The notes: generated by a model from the letters alone, not told the origin. Positions 43,568-53,290 are shown, numbered from the stretch's first letter. The stretch is DNA of 64,000 nt from CAYJPA01 sp964371945 (GCA_964371945.1 CAYJPA010000019.1:7721-71720), one strand, 5' to 3'. Numbers and translations are program-made.

Positions 43568-44314
43568 ATGACCATGACCCAGGGCGCAACATTAGCTCCT
43601 CACAATCCAGCCGGTGCCGATCTGATCATTCGCGCGAGCAATGTCGTCAAGACGTACGACACCGGCACGACCAGAATCGAGGCGCTCAAGAGCGTGGATT
43701 TGTCGATCGTCCGGGGCGAAATGCTCGCGGTCATGGGTCCCTCCGGTTGCGGCAAGACCACATTGCTGAACTGCCTAAGCGGGTTGGACAGCGTCGACGA
43801 CGGTCAGATTTTGCTCGAGGGCAAAGACCTCGCAAAAATGTCCGATAAGGACCGCACGACCTATCGTGCTCTGCGGATGGGCTTCGTCTTTCAGGTTTAC
43901 AACCTGCTCCCGGTGCTGACCGCGGTCGAAAACGTCGAGCTGCCGTTGCTGGTTTCGGGAATGAGACCGAAAGATGCACGGATGAAGTCCCTGGAGGCGC
44001 TCGACCAGGTTCAACTGCGCGAGTGGGCGAACCATCGCCCGGCGGAGCTTTCCGGCGGTCAGCGTCAACGTGTGACGATCGCCCGGGCGCTGGTCAATAA
44101 CCCGGCGATCGTCTGGGCCGACGAACCGACCGGTGCACTCGATTCCGTTTCGGCCGAAGGCATTCTTTCGCTCATGCGCGACCTAAACCAGCGTTCGCGG
44201 CTCACCGTGGTGATCGTGACCCACGATCCCGGTGTGGGAGGTCAATGCAAACGCGTGATCAGGATGCGTGACGGCGAGATTGTTGGCGAAGGGCTGGAGC
44301 GTGTTGGGGACTAG
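43568..44314 (+). CDS. ABC transporter ATP-binding protein, MacB/LolD type
   Basis: A 248-residue ATPase of the MacB/LolD/FtsE branch: VVKTYDTGTTRIEALKSVDLSI, Walker A GPSGCGKTTLLNCLSGLD near residue 58, GFVFQVYNLLPVLTAVENVELPL (branch signature), signature ELSGGQRQRVTIARAL, Walker B IVWADEPTGALDSVSAEGILSL and switch His in VIVTHDPG. These ATPases drive FtsX-fold permeases that move lipoproteins, peptides or drugs through force transmission rather than classic import. The partner permease starts 73 bases downstream. ATG at 43568. Confidence 0.95.
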   Translation: MTMTQGATLAPHNPAGADLIIRASNVVKTYDTGTTRIEALKSVDLSIVRGEMLAVMGPSGCGKTTLLNCLSGLDSVDDGQILLEGKDLAKMSDKDRTTYRALRMGFVFQVYNLLPVLTAVENVELPLLVSGMRPKDARMKSLEALDQVQLREWANHRPAELSGGQRQRVTIARALVNNPAIVWADEPTGALDSVSAEGILSLMRDLNQRSRLTVVIVTHDPGVGGQCKRVIRMRDGEIVGEGLERVGD

Positions 44315-44386
44315 CCCTCGTCACCTCGAGGGTTGGGCCGCCGGCCATGAAAGTCGCTCGGATGTTAGGCGAACGAGGAACAAGCG

Positions 44387-47300
44387 ATGAACGAAATCTT
44401 CGGCCTTTCGATGACCGCGATTATGTTCGTACTCCTTGGTTTGCTAGCGATCTGCTTGATGACGGTGGTTTGGGTTGCGTTGCGTCGACCGGTGGTCTTC
44501 AAGCTCGGGGTGCGCAATATCCCCCGGCGGAAGGCGCAGACGATCCTGATCGTCATCGGCCTAATGCTGTCGACATTGATCATCGCCGCCGCCCTCGGCA
44601 CGGGCGATACGATCGACCACTCCGCCACCGCGGCGACGTATCAAAGCCTCGGGCACGCCGATGAATTGGTCGTTCGTGGTCGAAGTGAGGACGGAGAGGG
44701 CAACTTTGTCAATTCTGTCGATGAATTGATTCCGCGGAGCCTGGTCGAAGAGATTGAAGCGGCGTTCCAGGATTCCGATCTCGTGGACGGCGTGCTGCCG
44801 GTGCTCATCCAGCGGGTGCCGGCCATTAAGCTCGTCGACAACAAGCCATCGCTTTCGGAGCCCTCGGTTTACCTGGTGGGAATCGATCCCGTTCGCGCCG
44901 AACAATTCGGCGGCCTGAAGGAAGCCGACGGAACCCCAATCGATTTGGCCGGACTCCCGATCGACCAGGTGGTCATCAGCGAGGACCTTGCGGACTCGCT
45001 CGATGCCCAAGCCGGCGATGTGGTCGCGTTTTACTACAACAACACGCCGTTTCCGCTCAAGATCGCCGCGGTCGCCGAGAATTCGCCACTGAGCGGCCAG
45101 TTCGACCCAGCAACTCCGGGTATGGTCGTCCCACTTGATCGACTTCAACAGTTCACGGGGATCACCGATCAAGTGACGACGATCGCCATTTCGAACAAGG
45201 GCGGCATCGAGAGCGGAATGAAGTACAGCGACGAGGTAACCGACAAGCTCGTCGCGTTGTTCCAGGATCGGCCGTACGGCGTCGACAAAATCAAGCAGAA
45301 CAACATCGAATTCGCGGAGATCTTCGCCAATATCTTCACCAGCTTCTTTCTCGTCTTCGGCCTCTTCTCGATCGCGGTCGGCATTCTGTTGATCGTCCTG
45401 ATCTTTACGATGCTCGCCGCGGAGCGCCGCTCCGAAATGGGCATGACCCGTGCAATTGGGGCGCAACGTCGCCAGCTCATGATGCAGTTCATCTCGGAAG
45501 GCACCGTGTACGCGATAGCGGCCGGATTTGTCGGAGCGGCGCTGGGTGTCGGAGCGGCGTACTTGATCGGGTATGCCGTCCGCCCGATTCTGGGCGAATT
45601 CCTGACCATCGAACCCCACGTCACACCCCGCAGCATGGTGGTCGCATATTGTCTGGGCGTCGTGATCACCTTCCTGGCCGTCGTCATCTCCTCCTGGAGG
45701 ATCAGTCATCTCAACATCGTGGCCGCGATTCGGGATATCACCGAGGTTGCCACGCACGGACTCGATCGCAGAATCACGCGCAAGGGCAAGGTTCGCAGCG
45801 GTTCCGTCATTCTCGGACTGGGTATCGCGTTCGCCGTGGCGGGCGGCGTCTTGGCCTCGATGGGAGCAACCGGCGACTCTGCGACCGACAGTGAAAAGGC
45901 GCTGGCTGGTGTCGGATCGGCGCTTCTATTACTCGCGGGAGTTCTGTTGATCTGGGGGGCTCATCGGCTATTGCGGCCGTTTTGGGGCATTTTTCTTACC
46001 CTCACCGGCATCGGAGCCACGATTCTTGGCCAAACGGCTGAGTCGGCGGCCCTCTTCTATGGCGGTATGAGCCTCCTCCCATTTGGAATCGCGCTCTTGC
46101 TGCGATTCTTCGGGGTGCCGACCCGCCCGATCTTTACCGTCGTCGGGATTTACATCGTCGTTCTCTGGCTGCTTCCTCCTGGGATTTCCGAGGACCTGTT
46201 TGGAGATCTCGGAGGCGGGATCGAAATGTTCTTCCTCTCCGGCATCTTCATGGTGGCCGGCGCGACGATTCTGATCGTCCAGAACCTTGATCTCCTGTTG
46301 GCGGGCGTTACCAGGTTGGGTGGGCTCTTCCGCTCGAAACTCCCCGCGGTGCGCACCGCGGTCGCGTTTCCCGGCGCCGCCAAGGGCCGCACCGGAATGA
46401 CGATCGCGATGTTCAGTTTGATCATCTTTTCCCTGGTCATGTTCGCCACGATCAACCGGAACTTCACGGATCTCTTCACCAGCGATGAGGCAAACGCCGG
46501 CTGGGATGTTCGCGCTGACGCGGGGGGCGCCAATCCGATTGGAGATACGCCGGCCTTCATTGAACTGCTTGCGAGCAGCGAGGTAGATACCTCCGATATC
46601 GTCGCCTCAGGTCAGGTCACGGCTAATTTCCAACTCAACATGCGGCGCTCCGAAGAGCAGGACTGGAAATTTTTCCCGCTGGTCGGCATGGACGAATCGT
46701 TCCTCGAATCAAGCGAGGTCAAGTTCCAGCAACGAGCCACGGGGTTGGCGGACGATGCGGCAGTGATCGAAGCGCTGAAAACGCAACCCAACGCGGTCGT
46801 CGTGAGCGCATTTGCCCTGGCCGAGAACAGCGGATTTGGCTCGGATCCCACTCAATTCACGCTCACCGATCCCGATGACGACGGACCGGAACAGGCCCTG
46901 AGCTCGAGCATAAAAGTCTTCGATCCGATCACTGTCCAGATCGAAGGACTCGACGGCTCAACCCATGAGGTCGTCGTGATTGCCGTCATCGACAGCAAAG
47001 TCAGCACGCTCTTCGGGATGTATGGCACGCAAGAACTAACTAAACAGATCCGGCCCCAGCCCAACGTGACCTCCTACTTCCTCCGATTGAGCGATCCCAA
47101 AAATGCCGGCGTCAAGGCGAAGGAAGTTGAGGCCGCGCTGGTCTCCAGCGGCGTTCAGGGCAACTCGATTCGGGATGAGCTCGAAGAAGCGCAAAGTCAG
47201 TCAACCGGATTCCTGCTGATCTTCCAGGGATTCATGGGGCTTGGACTGGTCGTCGGAATCGCGGCCGTGGGCGTGATCGCGTTCCGATCCGTGGTCGAGC

Positions 47301-47614
47301 GCCGGCAGCAAATCGGCGTTTTGCGCGCGATCGGCTACCAGCAGTCGATGGTATCGCTTTCATTCCTCATTGAGACATTCTTTATCGTCGGAATGGGCGT
47401 AATCAGCGGCACGGTGCTCGGTCTGGCGCTTGCCCGGAACCTGTTCAGTAGCGACGATTTCACGGGCGGCATAGAAGAAGTCCAGTTTACCGTGCCCTGG
47501 CTTTTGATCGCGATCATCCTCGTCGTCACAATGCTGGCCGCCCTGTTGATGACGCTGGTGCCCGCGAAACAGGCGTCAAGACTTTCGCCGGCAGAGGCGC
47601 TACGGTACGAGTAG
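44387..47614 (+). CDS. Large FtsX/MacB-type ABC permease with duplicated FtsX domains
   Basis: A 1075-residue membrane protein. It starts with a helix (MTAIMFVLLGLLAICLM), then KLGVRNIPRRKAQTILIVIGLMLSTLIIAAA, the typical N-terminal anchor, followed by an extracytoplasmic domain (about 70-300) and the first FtsX block (FFLVFGLFSIAVGILLIVLIFTML-AAERRSEMGMTRAIGAQRRQLMMQF, split). A middle group of helices (470-650) includes QNLDLLLAGVTRLGGLFRSKLPAVRTAVAFP, a second anchor, another external domain and the final block (SVVERRQQIGVLRAIGYQQSMVSLSF). It ends at PAKQASRLSPAEALRYE. Pairs with the upstream ATPase. Substrate unknown; likely lipoprotein, lipid or peptide export. Confidence 0.92.
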   Translation: MNEIFGLSMTAIMFVLLGLLAICLMTVVWVALRRPVVFKLGVRNIPRRKAQTILIVIGLMLSTLIIAAALGTGDTIDHSATAATYQSLGHADELVVRGRSEDGEGNFVNSVDELIPRSLVEEIEAAFQDSDLVDGVLPVLIQRVPAIKLVDNKPSLSEPSVYLVGIDPVRAEQFGGLKEADGTPIDLAGLPIDQVVISEDLADSLDAQAGDVVAFYYNNTPFPLKIAAVAENSPLSGQFDPATPGMVVPLDRLQQFTGITDQVTTIAISNKGGIESGMKYSDEVTDKLVALFQDRPYGVDKIKQNNIEFAEIFANIFTSFFLVFGLFSIAVGILLIVLIFTMLAAERRSEMGMTRAIGAQRRQLMMQFISEGTVYAIAAGFVGAALGVGAAYLIGYAVRPILGEFLTIEPHVTPRSMVVAYCLGVVITFLAVVISSWRISHLNIVAAIRDITEVATHGLDRRITRKGKVRSGSVILGLGIAFAVAGGVLASMGATGDSATDSEKALAGVGSALLLLAGVLLIWGAHRLLRPFWGIFLTLTGIGATILGQTAESAALFYGGMSLLPFGIALLLRFFGVPTRPIFTVVGIYIVVLWLLPPGISEDLFGDLGGGIEMFFLSGIFMVAGATILIVQNLDLLLAGVTRLGGLFRSKLPAVRTAVAFPGAAKGRTGMTIAMFSLIIFSLVMFATINRNFTDLFTSDEANAGWDVRADAGGANPIGDTPAFIELLASSEVDTSDIVASGQVTANFQLNMRRSEEQDWKFFPLVGMDESFLESSEVKFQQRATGLADDAAVIEALKTQPNAVVVSAFALAENSGFGSDPTQFTLTDPDDDGPEQALSSSIKVFDPITVQIEGLDGSTHEVVVIAVIDSKVSTLFGMYGTQELTKQIRPQPNVTSYFLRLSDPKNAGVKAKEVEAALVSSGVQGNSIRDELEEAQSQSTGFLLIFQGFMGLGLVVGIAAVGVIAFRSVVERRQQIGVLRAIGYQQSMVSLSFLIETFFIVGMGVISGTVLGLALARNLFSSDDFTGGIEEVQFTVPWLLIAIILVVTMLAALLMTLVPAKQASRLSPAEALRYE

Positions 47615-47636
47615 CCAGTGTTGATCGGGAGGAACC

Positions 47637-48032
47637 GTGAAAAAGCAAGGCGTCCTGAATCATCGCTTGTCCGCCGTGATCGCGGCGATGGGGCACGGCG
47701 ACGTGCTCGTCGTGGCCGATGCCGGCTTGCCAATTCCTCCCGGAGTCGAGCGAATCGATCTCGCGGTGTGTCAGGGGCTGCCTAAAATGCTCGATGTCGT
47801 CACGGCGATCGCGAGCGAACTGCAGGTCGAGCAAATCACCTATGCGTCCGAGCTCGAAGAGGGGAATCCGCAACTCGCGAAGCTGATCAAAGCGGTTTAC
47901 CCGAAGGCGACTTCGTCTCACGTGCCGCACACTGAGTTCAAACAAATGACGGCCAGGGCGCGGGCCGTGGTTCGCACGGGTGAGTGCACGCCATATGCGA
48001 ATGTGATCCTGATCAGCGGGGTGATTTTCTAG
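47637..48032 (+). CDS. rbsD: D-ribose pyranase, RbsD/FucU family
   Basis: A 131-residue protein from GTG 47637 (GGGAGGA upstream). The RbsD pattern is complete: KQGVLNHRLSAVIAAMGHGDVLVVADAGLPIP (split; catalytic His in GHGD), RIDLAVCQGLPKMLDVVTAI, and the C-terminal PHTEFKQMTARARAVVRTGECTPYANVILISGV with the ligand-binding residues. It converts beta-pyran ribose to the furan form used by ribokinase. No ribose transporter or kinase is adjacent; it sits between the FtsX-type permease and a Vgb-like secreted protein, spaced 22 and 11 bases, so it is probably co-transcribed with them. Confidence 0.93.
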   Translation: MKKQGVLNHRLSAVIAAMGHGDVLVVADAGLPIPPGVERIDLAVCQGLPKMLDVVTAIASELQVEQITYASELEEGNPQLAKLIKAVYPKATSSHVPHTEFKQMTARARAVVRTGECTPYANVILISGVIF

Positions 48033-48043
48033 GAGAGCTCCGG

Positions 48044-49066
48044 ATGGGAAGATCCCCTTCATTGATGACGAGAAGAGGTCTGCTGCGTTTTGCCGTGGCC
48101 AGCGGAGCAGCAATCACACTTCCGCGGTTCTCGGCAACGGCCCAGAACGACGTGTGTCTTCACATGGAATCCTTTCCGGTCCCCGCGGGCACCCATCCTC
48201 ACGACGTGGCTCCCGCTGCGGACGGTGTCGGCGTCTGGTTTACCGCACAGGCATCAGGCGAGCTCGGGTTGCTGACGCCGGTAACTGGCGAAACCGAGCT
48301 CATCGACCTTGGCGACGGTTCGTCCCCGCATGGAGTGATCGTGGGACCGGACGGAGCCGCCTGGGTTACCGACAGCGGGCGAGACGAGATTTTGCGCGTC
48401 GATGCCGATTCCAAAGAGATCACTCGATTCCCGACCGGCTTGACCGGATCCAACCTCAACACCGCCGCGTTCGACGGCAAAGGGCGCCAATGGTTCACTG
48501 GACAGGGTGGGATCGTCGGACGCCTCGATCCCGGCAACGGCAACTTGTCGACGCTCAATGCTCCGCGTGGACGAGGACCATATGGCATTTGCGCAACGCC
48601 GAATGGGGACGTGTGGTTCGTATCGCTCGCCGCGAGTTTTCTCGGCAAGCTGACCTACCGCCAAAACGAAATCGTCGTCACTGAGTACGACCCGCCGACC
48701 GCGAATGCCGGCACACGACGGGTTTGGTCGGATTCCAGTGGCCGCCTCTGGGTCGCTCAATGGAACGCCGGTCAGGTCGGTGTCTACGATCCCAAGAGCA
48801 AGAAATGGAACGAATGGCGATTGCCGGGTGACTCCCCCAAGGCATACGCGGTCTACGTCGATGAGTGGGACATCGTCTGGCTGACCGATTTCGGCGCGAA
48901 CGCGATCGTCCGCTTCGATGCCGAAACCGAAACCTTTGAACAACTGCCGCTGCCGCACGCCGCGGGCAGCGTTCGCCAGCTCCTCGGCCGCCACGGCGAG
49001 ATATGGGGCGCTGAATCCGGCGCGGATCACCTTGTGGTCGTCCGCACCGTTTGCGCCGGCCCGTAG
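48044..49066 (+). CDS. Secreted virginiamycin-B-lyase-like beta-propeller protein
   Basis: Start at ATG 48044 with AGGAG eight bases upstream; 340 residues. A Tat-type signal is seen (MTRRGLLRFAVASGAAITLP, cleavage near ATAQ). The mature protein is a seven-blade propeller of the Vgb/SMP-30 type: PHDVAPAADGVGVWFTAQASGELGLLTP, SSPHGVIVGPDGAAWVTDSGRDEILRVD, GKGRQWFTGQGGIVGRLD, RGPYGICATPNGDVWFVS, RRVWSDSSGRLWVAQWNAGQVGVYDP, DIVWLTDFGANAIVRFD. Vgb linearises streptogramin B antibiotics in the cytosol; export makes that specific role doubtful here. Family fold is sure, activity is not. Confidence 0.88.
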   Translation: MGRSPSLMTRRGLLRFAVASGAAITLPRFSATAQNDVCLHMESFPVPAGTHPHDVAPAADGVGVWFTAQASGELGLLTPVTGETELIDLGDGSSPHGVIVGPDGAAWVTDSGRDEILRVDADSKEITRFPTGLTGSNLNTAAFDGKGRQWFTGQGGIVGRLDPGNGNLSTLNAPRGRGPYGICATPNGDVWFVSLAASFLGKLTYRQNEIVVTEYDPPTANAGTRRVWSDSSGRLWVAQWNAGQVGVYDPKSKKWNEWRLPGDSPKAYAVYVDEWDIVWLTDFGANAIVRFDAETETFEQLPLPHAAGSVRQLLGRHGEIWGAESGADHLVVVRTVCAGP

Positions 49067-49080
49067 TTCTCGGCCGTCGA

Positions 49081-50037
49081 CTACTTCTGGAAAATGCCTA
49101 ACGGCAAAGCCGCGGTCACGATCCAGTTCGGCGCATCCACAATCTCGCTGATCTTGAGATCGACACACGCCGAGCAGAGCACGTACGCCTCCGCCGGCGT
49201 CAACCCGTGCGCTCGACCCAGGTAGTCGATCATGTATCGGATCGCCTGCTGACTCGACGCAAACAAGTCAGGACCATGGGCAGTCGTGCACATCCAGCCC
49301 GCCGTGTTCCAGCTCGCGGTCATCGCGCCCGGCATCCGAAACGCCAGCTCCGGCATCTGATGCCCTTTCATCAAGTCGAATCGGAGCGTGACCGTCGCCT
49401 CGCACTCGAGCCCGGAACCACAGACCTCGCCGTCGCCCTGAGCCGCATGCACATCGCCGCACGAAAAGAGCGCGCCCGGAGCCAGGACCGGGAAGTAGGC
49501 GGTCGCGCCTTTGATGAGCTGCCGGGTGTCGAGATTCCCGCCATTTCGGCGAGGCGGAATCGTCGAGAGCTCACCGTCTTCTTCCGGAGCCAGCCCCATC
49601 ACGCCGCAGAAGGGCTCGAACGGAATCACGATGCCCGGTTTGAATTCAGCCGAATTGCCATTGGTGAGATCCCAGTGGTGCAAGTATGGTGTCTGGAACG
49701 CCTCGTCCTCCGCGAGGAGCCCGAAACCTGGGATCACCCCGGTCCACGCCCACGCTTTCGGCACGACATCGACGATCTCGACCACCAACGTGTCGCCCGG
49801 TTCAGCAGCAGCAATTGCGACCGGCCCGGAAATCTGATGAATCGGATCGAAGTCCAGCGTTGCGAGGTCCGCCGATGTCGACGACGGACCCAATTGCCCG
49901 CGCGTGATCTCAGGCGTTTCGAAAATGACAGTGTCTCCCGGCTGGATCTCGATTGCAGGCGGAAAGGCCCTGCTCCAGCGGTAATGCGTTGCGGAAGCGG
50001 GCAGCCGGTGGGTGTTGCCGGTCGTCGATGTCGACAT
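49081..50037 (-). CDS. Acetamidase/formamidase family protein
   Basis: A 318-residue FmdA/AmdA-family enzyme. Motifs: FPPAIEIQPGDTVIFETPE, HQISGPVAIAAAEPGDTLVVEI, GIVIPFEPFCGVMGLAPEE, TIPPRRNGGNLDTRQL, the metal-binding core FSCGDVHAAQGDGEVCGSGLECEATVTLR (split; D-x-H-x2-Q-G-x-G-E), and SACVDLKISEIVDAPNWIV. It hydrolyses short-chain amides to ammonia and formate or acetate. ATG 50037 is preceded by AGGAGA. It diverges from the zinc alcohol dehydrogenase at 50304. Cytosolic, no signal peptide. Confidence 0.94.
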   Translation of the reverse strand: MSTSTTGNTHRLPASATHYRWSRAFPPAIEIQPGDTVIFETPEITRGQLGPSSTSADLATLDFDPIHQISGPVAIAAAEPGDTLVVEIVDVVPKAWAWTGVIPGFGLLAEDEAFQTPYLHHWDLTNGNSAEFKPGIVIPFEPFCGVMGLAPEEDGELSTIPPRRNGGNLDTRQLIKGATAYFPVLAPGALFSCGDVHAAQGDGEVCGSGLECEATVTLRFDLMKGHQMPELAFRMPGAMTASWNTAGWMCTTAHGPDLFASSQQAIRYMIDYLGRAHGLTPAEAYVLCSACVDLKISEIVDAPNWIVTAALPLGIFQK

Positions 50038-50303
50038 CGAGCAATCTCTCCTTTGAAATCAGTCTCTCCAATATGGATTCGCGCCCACAAGGCTACCACC
50101 ATCTCAAAGGTTGTAGACGCGGAGCTCCGTACATGTGTGTCGACTGTGAATCGACGGGGATCTTCAGCTACCGGCACGGAGCATCTGGTCAAGGACGTCA
50201 GCGCCCACTTGCTTGACAGCCATCCGACCGCTCAATGACGATTGGGCGAATCCAGAATTGCTCCGAGGATGATGGAGCGACGTTGCGACAAGAGGAGAGC
50301 ACA

Positions 50304-51398
50304 ATGGCTGAAGCGATCACAGCTCGCGGGGTGATTGCGCGCGAACCGAACAACCCAGGAGTCGTTGAGGAGTTCAATGTGCCGGCGCCGGGTCCAGGCG
50401 AGGCGCGAGTGAAGCTGCTTGCCAGCGGTGTCTGCCACACCGATCTCTCCGCTAAGAACGGCGTCTTCGGCACCGACTACTTCCCCTTCCTACTCGGACA
50501 TGAGGGAAGTGGCATCGTCGAGTCGGTCGGCGAAGGCGTAACCAATGTCGTAGAGGGTGATTATGTGGTCATGGCCTGGCGCGCGCCATGTGGATCATGC
50601 CGCTTCTGCAAGGTGGGACAACCGCACCTCTGTTCCGCCAGTCTGAATGCCTCGCAGAAAATGACCACCAAAGACGGCGTCAACCTGACGCCGATCCTCG
50701 GCATCGGCTCCTTCTGCACGCACACCCTGGTACACGCCAAACAGTGCGTGCCGATCGACAAGTCGCTTCCGCCCGAGCAAATGAGCCTGATCGGCTGCGG
50801 CGTGATGACCGGTGTCGGCGCGGCGCTCTACTCCGCGGGCGTGAAACCGGGTCAGTCGGTCGCGGTGATTGGCTGCGGAGGTGTCGGCGATTCTGTGATC
50901 GCGGGCTCGGTGCTGGCCGGGGCAACCACGATCATCGCGGTCGATGTCGATCCGAACAAGCTCGAATGGGCGAAGCAGTTCGGCGCCACCCACACGGTCA
51001 ATCCTCGCGACGGCGACGCGGTCGCCAAGATCAAGGAGTTGACCGGCGGCAATGGCGTGAACCACTCATTCGAGGCGGTCGGCAAGGCCGAAACACTCGA
51101 AACCGCGATCTGGTGCCGCGACCTCGCCGGAACCTGCGTGATCATCGGAGTCGCCGATCAAAAGGCGAAATTCGACATGCCGATCGCAAAATTCTTCGAT
51201 CTCGGCGGCTCGCTCAAGGTTTCCTGGTATGGCGACTGCCTGCCCACGCGCGACTTTCCGCTCCTTGCCGCCTGGTACGCCCAGGGCAAACTCGATCTCG
51301 ATCGTGTCGTAACCCGCGTGATCACGATCGATGAAACCGAGGAGGCGTTCCACGCGATGGAGCGCGGCGAAACCCTGCGCAGCGTAATCCGGCTCTAA
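50304..51398 (+). CDS. Zinc-dependent alcohol dehydrogenase, S-(hydroxymethyl)mycothiol/thiol-dehydrogenase type
   Basis: Start at ATG 50304 with GAGGAG upstream; 364 residues. Class III-like zinc ADH: catalytic zinc ligands in SGVCHTDLSAKNG and LLGHEGSGIVE, structural zinc Cys cluster PCGSCRFCKVGQPHLC, NAD fold VAVIGCGGVGDSVIAG followed by VDVDPNKLEWAKQFGATHTVNP. The look (MAEAITARGVIAREPNNPGVVEEF, and CGVMTGVGAAL) is that of actinobacterial mycothiol-dependent formaldehyde dehydrogenase and related alcohol dehydrogenases. It could oxidise formaldehyde bound to a thiol; an HxlB-like gene elsewhere in the window also points to formaldehyde metabolism, but this is only suggestive. Confidence 0.88.
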   Translation: MAEAITARGVIAREPNNPGVVEEFNVPAPGPGEARVKLLASGVCHTDLSAKNGVFGTDYFPFLLGHEGSGIVESVGEGVTNVVEGDYVVMAWRAPCGSCRFCKVGQPHLCSASLNASQKMTTKDGVNLTPILGIGSFCTHTLVHAKQCVPIDKSLPPEQMSLIGCGVMTGVGAALYSAGVKPGQSVAVIGCGGVGDSVIAGSVLAGATTIIAVDVDPNKLEWAKQFGATHTVNPRDGDAVAKIKELTGGNGVNHSFEAVGKAETLETAIWCRDLAGTCVIIGVADQKAKFDMPIAKFFDLGGSLKVSWYGDCLPTRDFPLLAAWYAQGKLDLDRVVTRVITIDETEEAFHAMERGETLRSVIRL

Positions 51399-51429
51399 GT
51401 CCCAGCAATCCAGTTCAGGTTCGCGATGC

Positions 51430-51455
51430 CCCTCTCCTGCCGCGGCGGGAGAGGG
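51430..51455. terminator. Hairpin between convergent genes
   Basis: CCCTCTCCTGCC pairs with GGCGGGAGAGGG (one T-G wobble) over a two-base loop, 32 bases past the dehydrogenase stop and facing the convergent remnant gene. No T run, so it may act as a bidirectional hairpin or be a common intergenic repeat. Confidence 0.5.
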
Positions 51456-51471
51456 TCCGGCTGAGGGCTCT

Positions 51472-51819
51472 CTACACCGCGTATTGAACGCCCAAACTCT
51501 GATAACTGAGATCGATCATCACGCCGCCGTCCGCGGTCGCCAGCGATGTGACGCCAAAATCGTCACCACGCACCGAGAGCGGAAGTCCAAACATCGAAGC
51601 AAACCGAACCGAGGTCCGAACATCGAAATCCGAGACAGGTTGGACGATCACCGCCGGCTTGCTCACATCTGGTCCTGACCAAGAATTTCGAATCTCGTCG
51701 TACTGCTCGTCGACCGGCAGGATCACCGTGCCGTCGATCGACGATGCGAGCGCAATCAGCAAAATAGGGTCGATTGCCTTGCTAACGTCTACCTGTGTGA
51801 TCTCTGCGACCATTGCCAT
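51472..51819 (-). pseudogene. Truncated FAD-binding (PCMH/berberine-bridge type) oxidoreductase
   Basis: The 115-residue frame corresponds to the first part of an FAD-linked oxidase: YDEIRNSWSGPDVSKPAVIVQPVSDFDVRTSVRFASMFGLPLSVRG (split) and DGGVMIDLSYQSLGVQYAV. Normally RGGGH-x-x-G follows GLPLSV; here it reads RGDDFGVTSL, losing the His that attaches FAD. The remaining 350 residues of the family are missing. I read it as a relic of a larger gene. As a free-standing small protein it could still be expressed: ATG 51819 has GGAGGAGG some ten bases upstream. Confidence 0.6.
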
Positions 51820-52090
51820 TTCCCTCCTCCTCCATTATCCGGAACAACTTATCCGTCCGCGAATTCGTCGAACCGCTCGCCCATCCGAGTCACTGGATTG
51901 ATCATGCGTCACCGGCCAATGGCCGGCATCAGCATTTTTGCCTATTCGAGTGATCAATCGAACCACGATGTCCGTACGTATATCAGCGTATTCCTGGGTC
52001 ATCCGCGATCAAACGGTGTTGTTCGGGTAGAGCGAACGACCATCAAACGGTCACAACAATCATCCGCGATGACGAGTTTCACGCGGCAAT

Positions 52091-53290
52091 ATGTGGGAAG
52101 TTTGCGCACTGGCACGGCGACAGTCGGCTGACCGTCAGAGATATCTCGAACACGGCGCGGAGCTTGTCGACCGGATCGGCTACGACGCGCCCTATCGCTT
52201 CACATCGATCGAGCAAGATCATCTCGCGACCCGCAAAGCCGCCGGAATGTACGACGTCTTCCATCAAGGACCGGTCGACATTTACGGCAAGGATGCCGAG
52301 GCGTTGCTTCAGCGCACTTTGGTCAATGACATCCGCCGGATCGGTGACGGCGAGGTGCTCTATTCGTCGATGTGCAATGAGCAGGGCGGAATCGTCGACG
52401 ATCTGACGGTCTACCGGGTCGCGTCCGACCACTTCTTCCTGAGCCCCACTCCGTCGCGGGTCGACGCCGTCGTCGCCTGGCTAAGCGAGCAGGCACACGG
52501 TTTCAATGCCTACGCCGTCAACGCTGTCTCGGGCGCGGGCTTCATCTCGGTTCAAGGACCAAGCTCGCGCGAGATCGTTGGAAGTCTGACGGACGCCGAT
52601 CTATCGACCGCCGCCTTGCCCTAGTTCTCGTTCACGAGCGCCGTGATCGCCGAGGTGCCGGGAACGTTGGCCCGAACCGGATATACCGGCGAGCTCGGCT
52701 ACGAATTCTTCTTTCCGCGGGAGGACGGCATTCATGTCTGGGATGCAGTCATGGCCGCGGGCGCGCCTTTCGGCATGTTGCCCTGCGGTCTGGGCGCGCT
52801 CCGAAGTGTGCGCATGGAAAAGCGCTACCCGCTCTACGGTCTCGACCTAAACGACAAGACCAGCCCAATCGAAGCGAATCTCGGCTGGACCGTTCGGTTC
52901 GACAAGGGCGACTTCATCGGCCGCGATGCGCTGCTCCGCCAGAAGGAGAATGGCGTCAGCCGGACTTTGGTCGCGATTGAATTCCCGGATCTCGGATTCC
53001 TGCCTGCAACCGGCAACGACATCTCGATTGAAGGAGAGCCGGTCGGAACCGTCACCTCGGGCGACCGCGGCTTCGCCGGCAAGAGCATCGCGCTCGGCTA
53101 CGTCAAACCCGAATTCGCTGTTGCCGGCGAAGCCGTCATCGTCGCCCACGCCGCCGGCGATCAACACCCCGGCGTCGTCAACACCAAGGCCGCCTGCGAA
53201 CCAGATCGAAGCATCGCGCGCCTGAGCCAATCGAATGTCAATAACCGAATCCTGTGGATCCTGTGTGGACCCGTTCGCCGATCCCGCTAG
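52091..53290 (+). pseudogene. Aminomethyltransferase (GcvT-like) gene with in-frame amber codon
   Basis: A single frame of about 400 codons is broken by TAG at 52622-52624. Before it: IGYDAPYRFTSIEQDHLATRKAAGMYDVFHQGPVDIYGKDA, LVNDI, EQGGIVDDLTVYRVA, GAGFISVQGPSSREI, AALP. After it: FSFTSAV, LARTGYTGELGYEFFFPRED, LGALRSVRMEKRYPLYGLDL, NLGWTVRFDKGDFIGRDALL. In GcvT relatives a Tyr commonly precedes FSF, so TAC/TAT to TAG is the likely change. The end is also abnormal: the last 40 codons fall in a dispersed repeat (53178-53195 recurs at 55003-55020). The enzyme family transfers a methyl group from a methylamine-type donor to tetrahydrofolate. Probably inactive. Confidence 0.75.

Noticed and set aside
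44561..45757. Minus-strand frame of 398 codons
   Set aside because: Antisense to the FtsX-type permease; its Asp/Arg/His-rich composition is typical of a shadow frame.
50213..50241. Possible promoter with TTGACA upstream of the alcohol dehydrogenase
   Set aside because: No acceptable -10 hexamer at proper distance.
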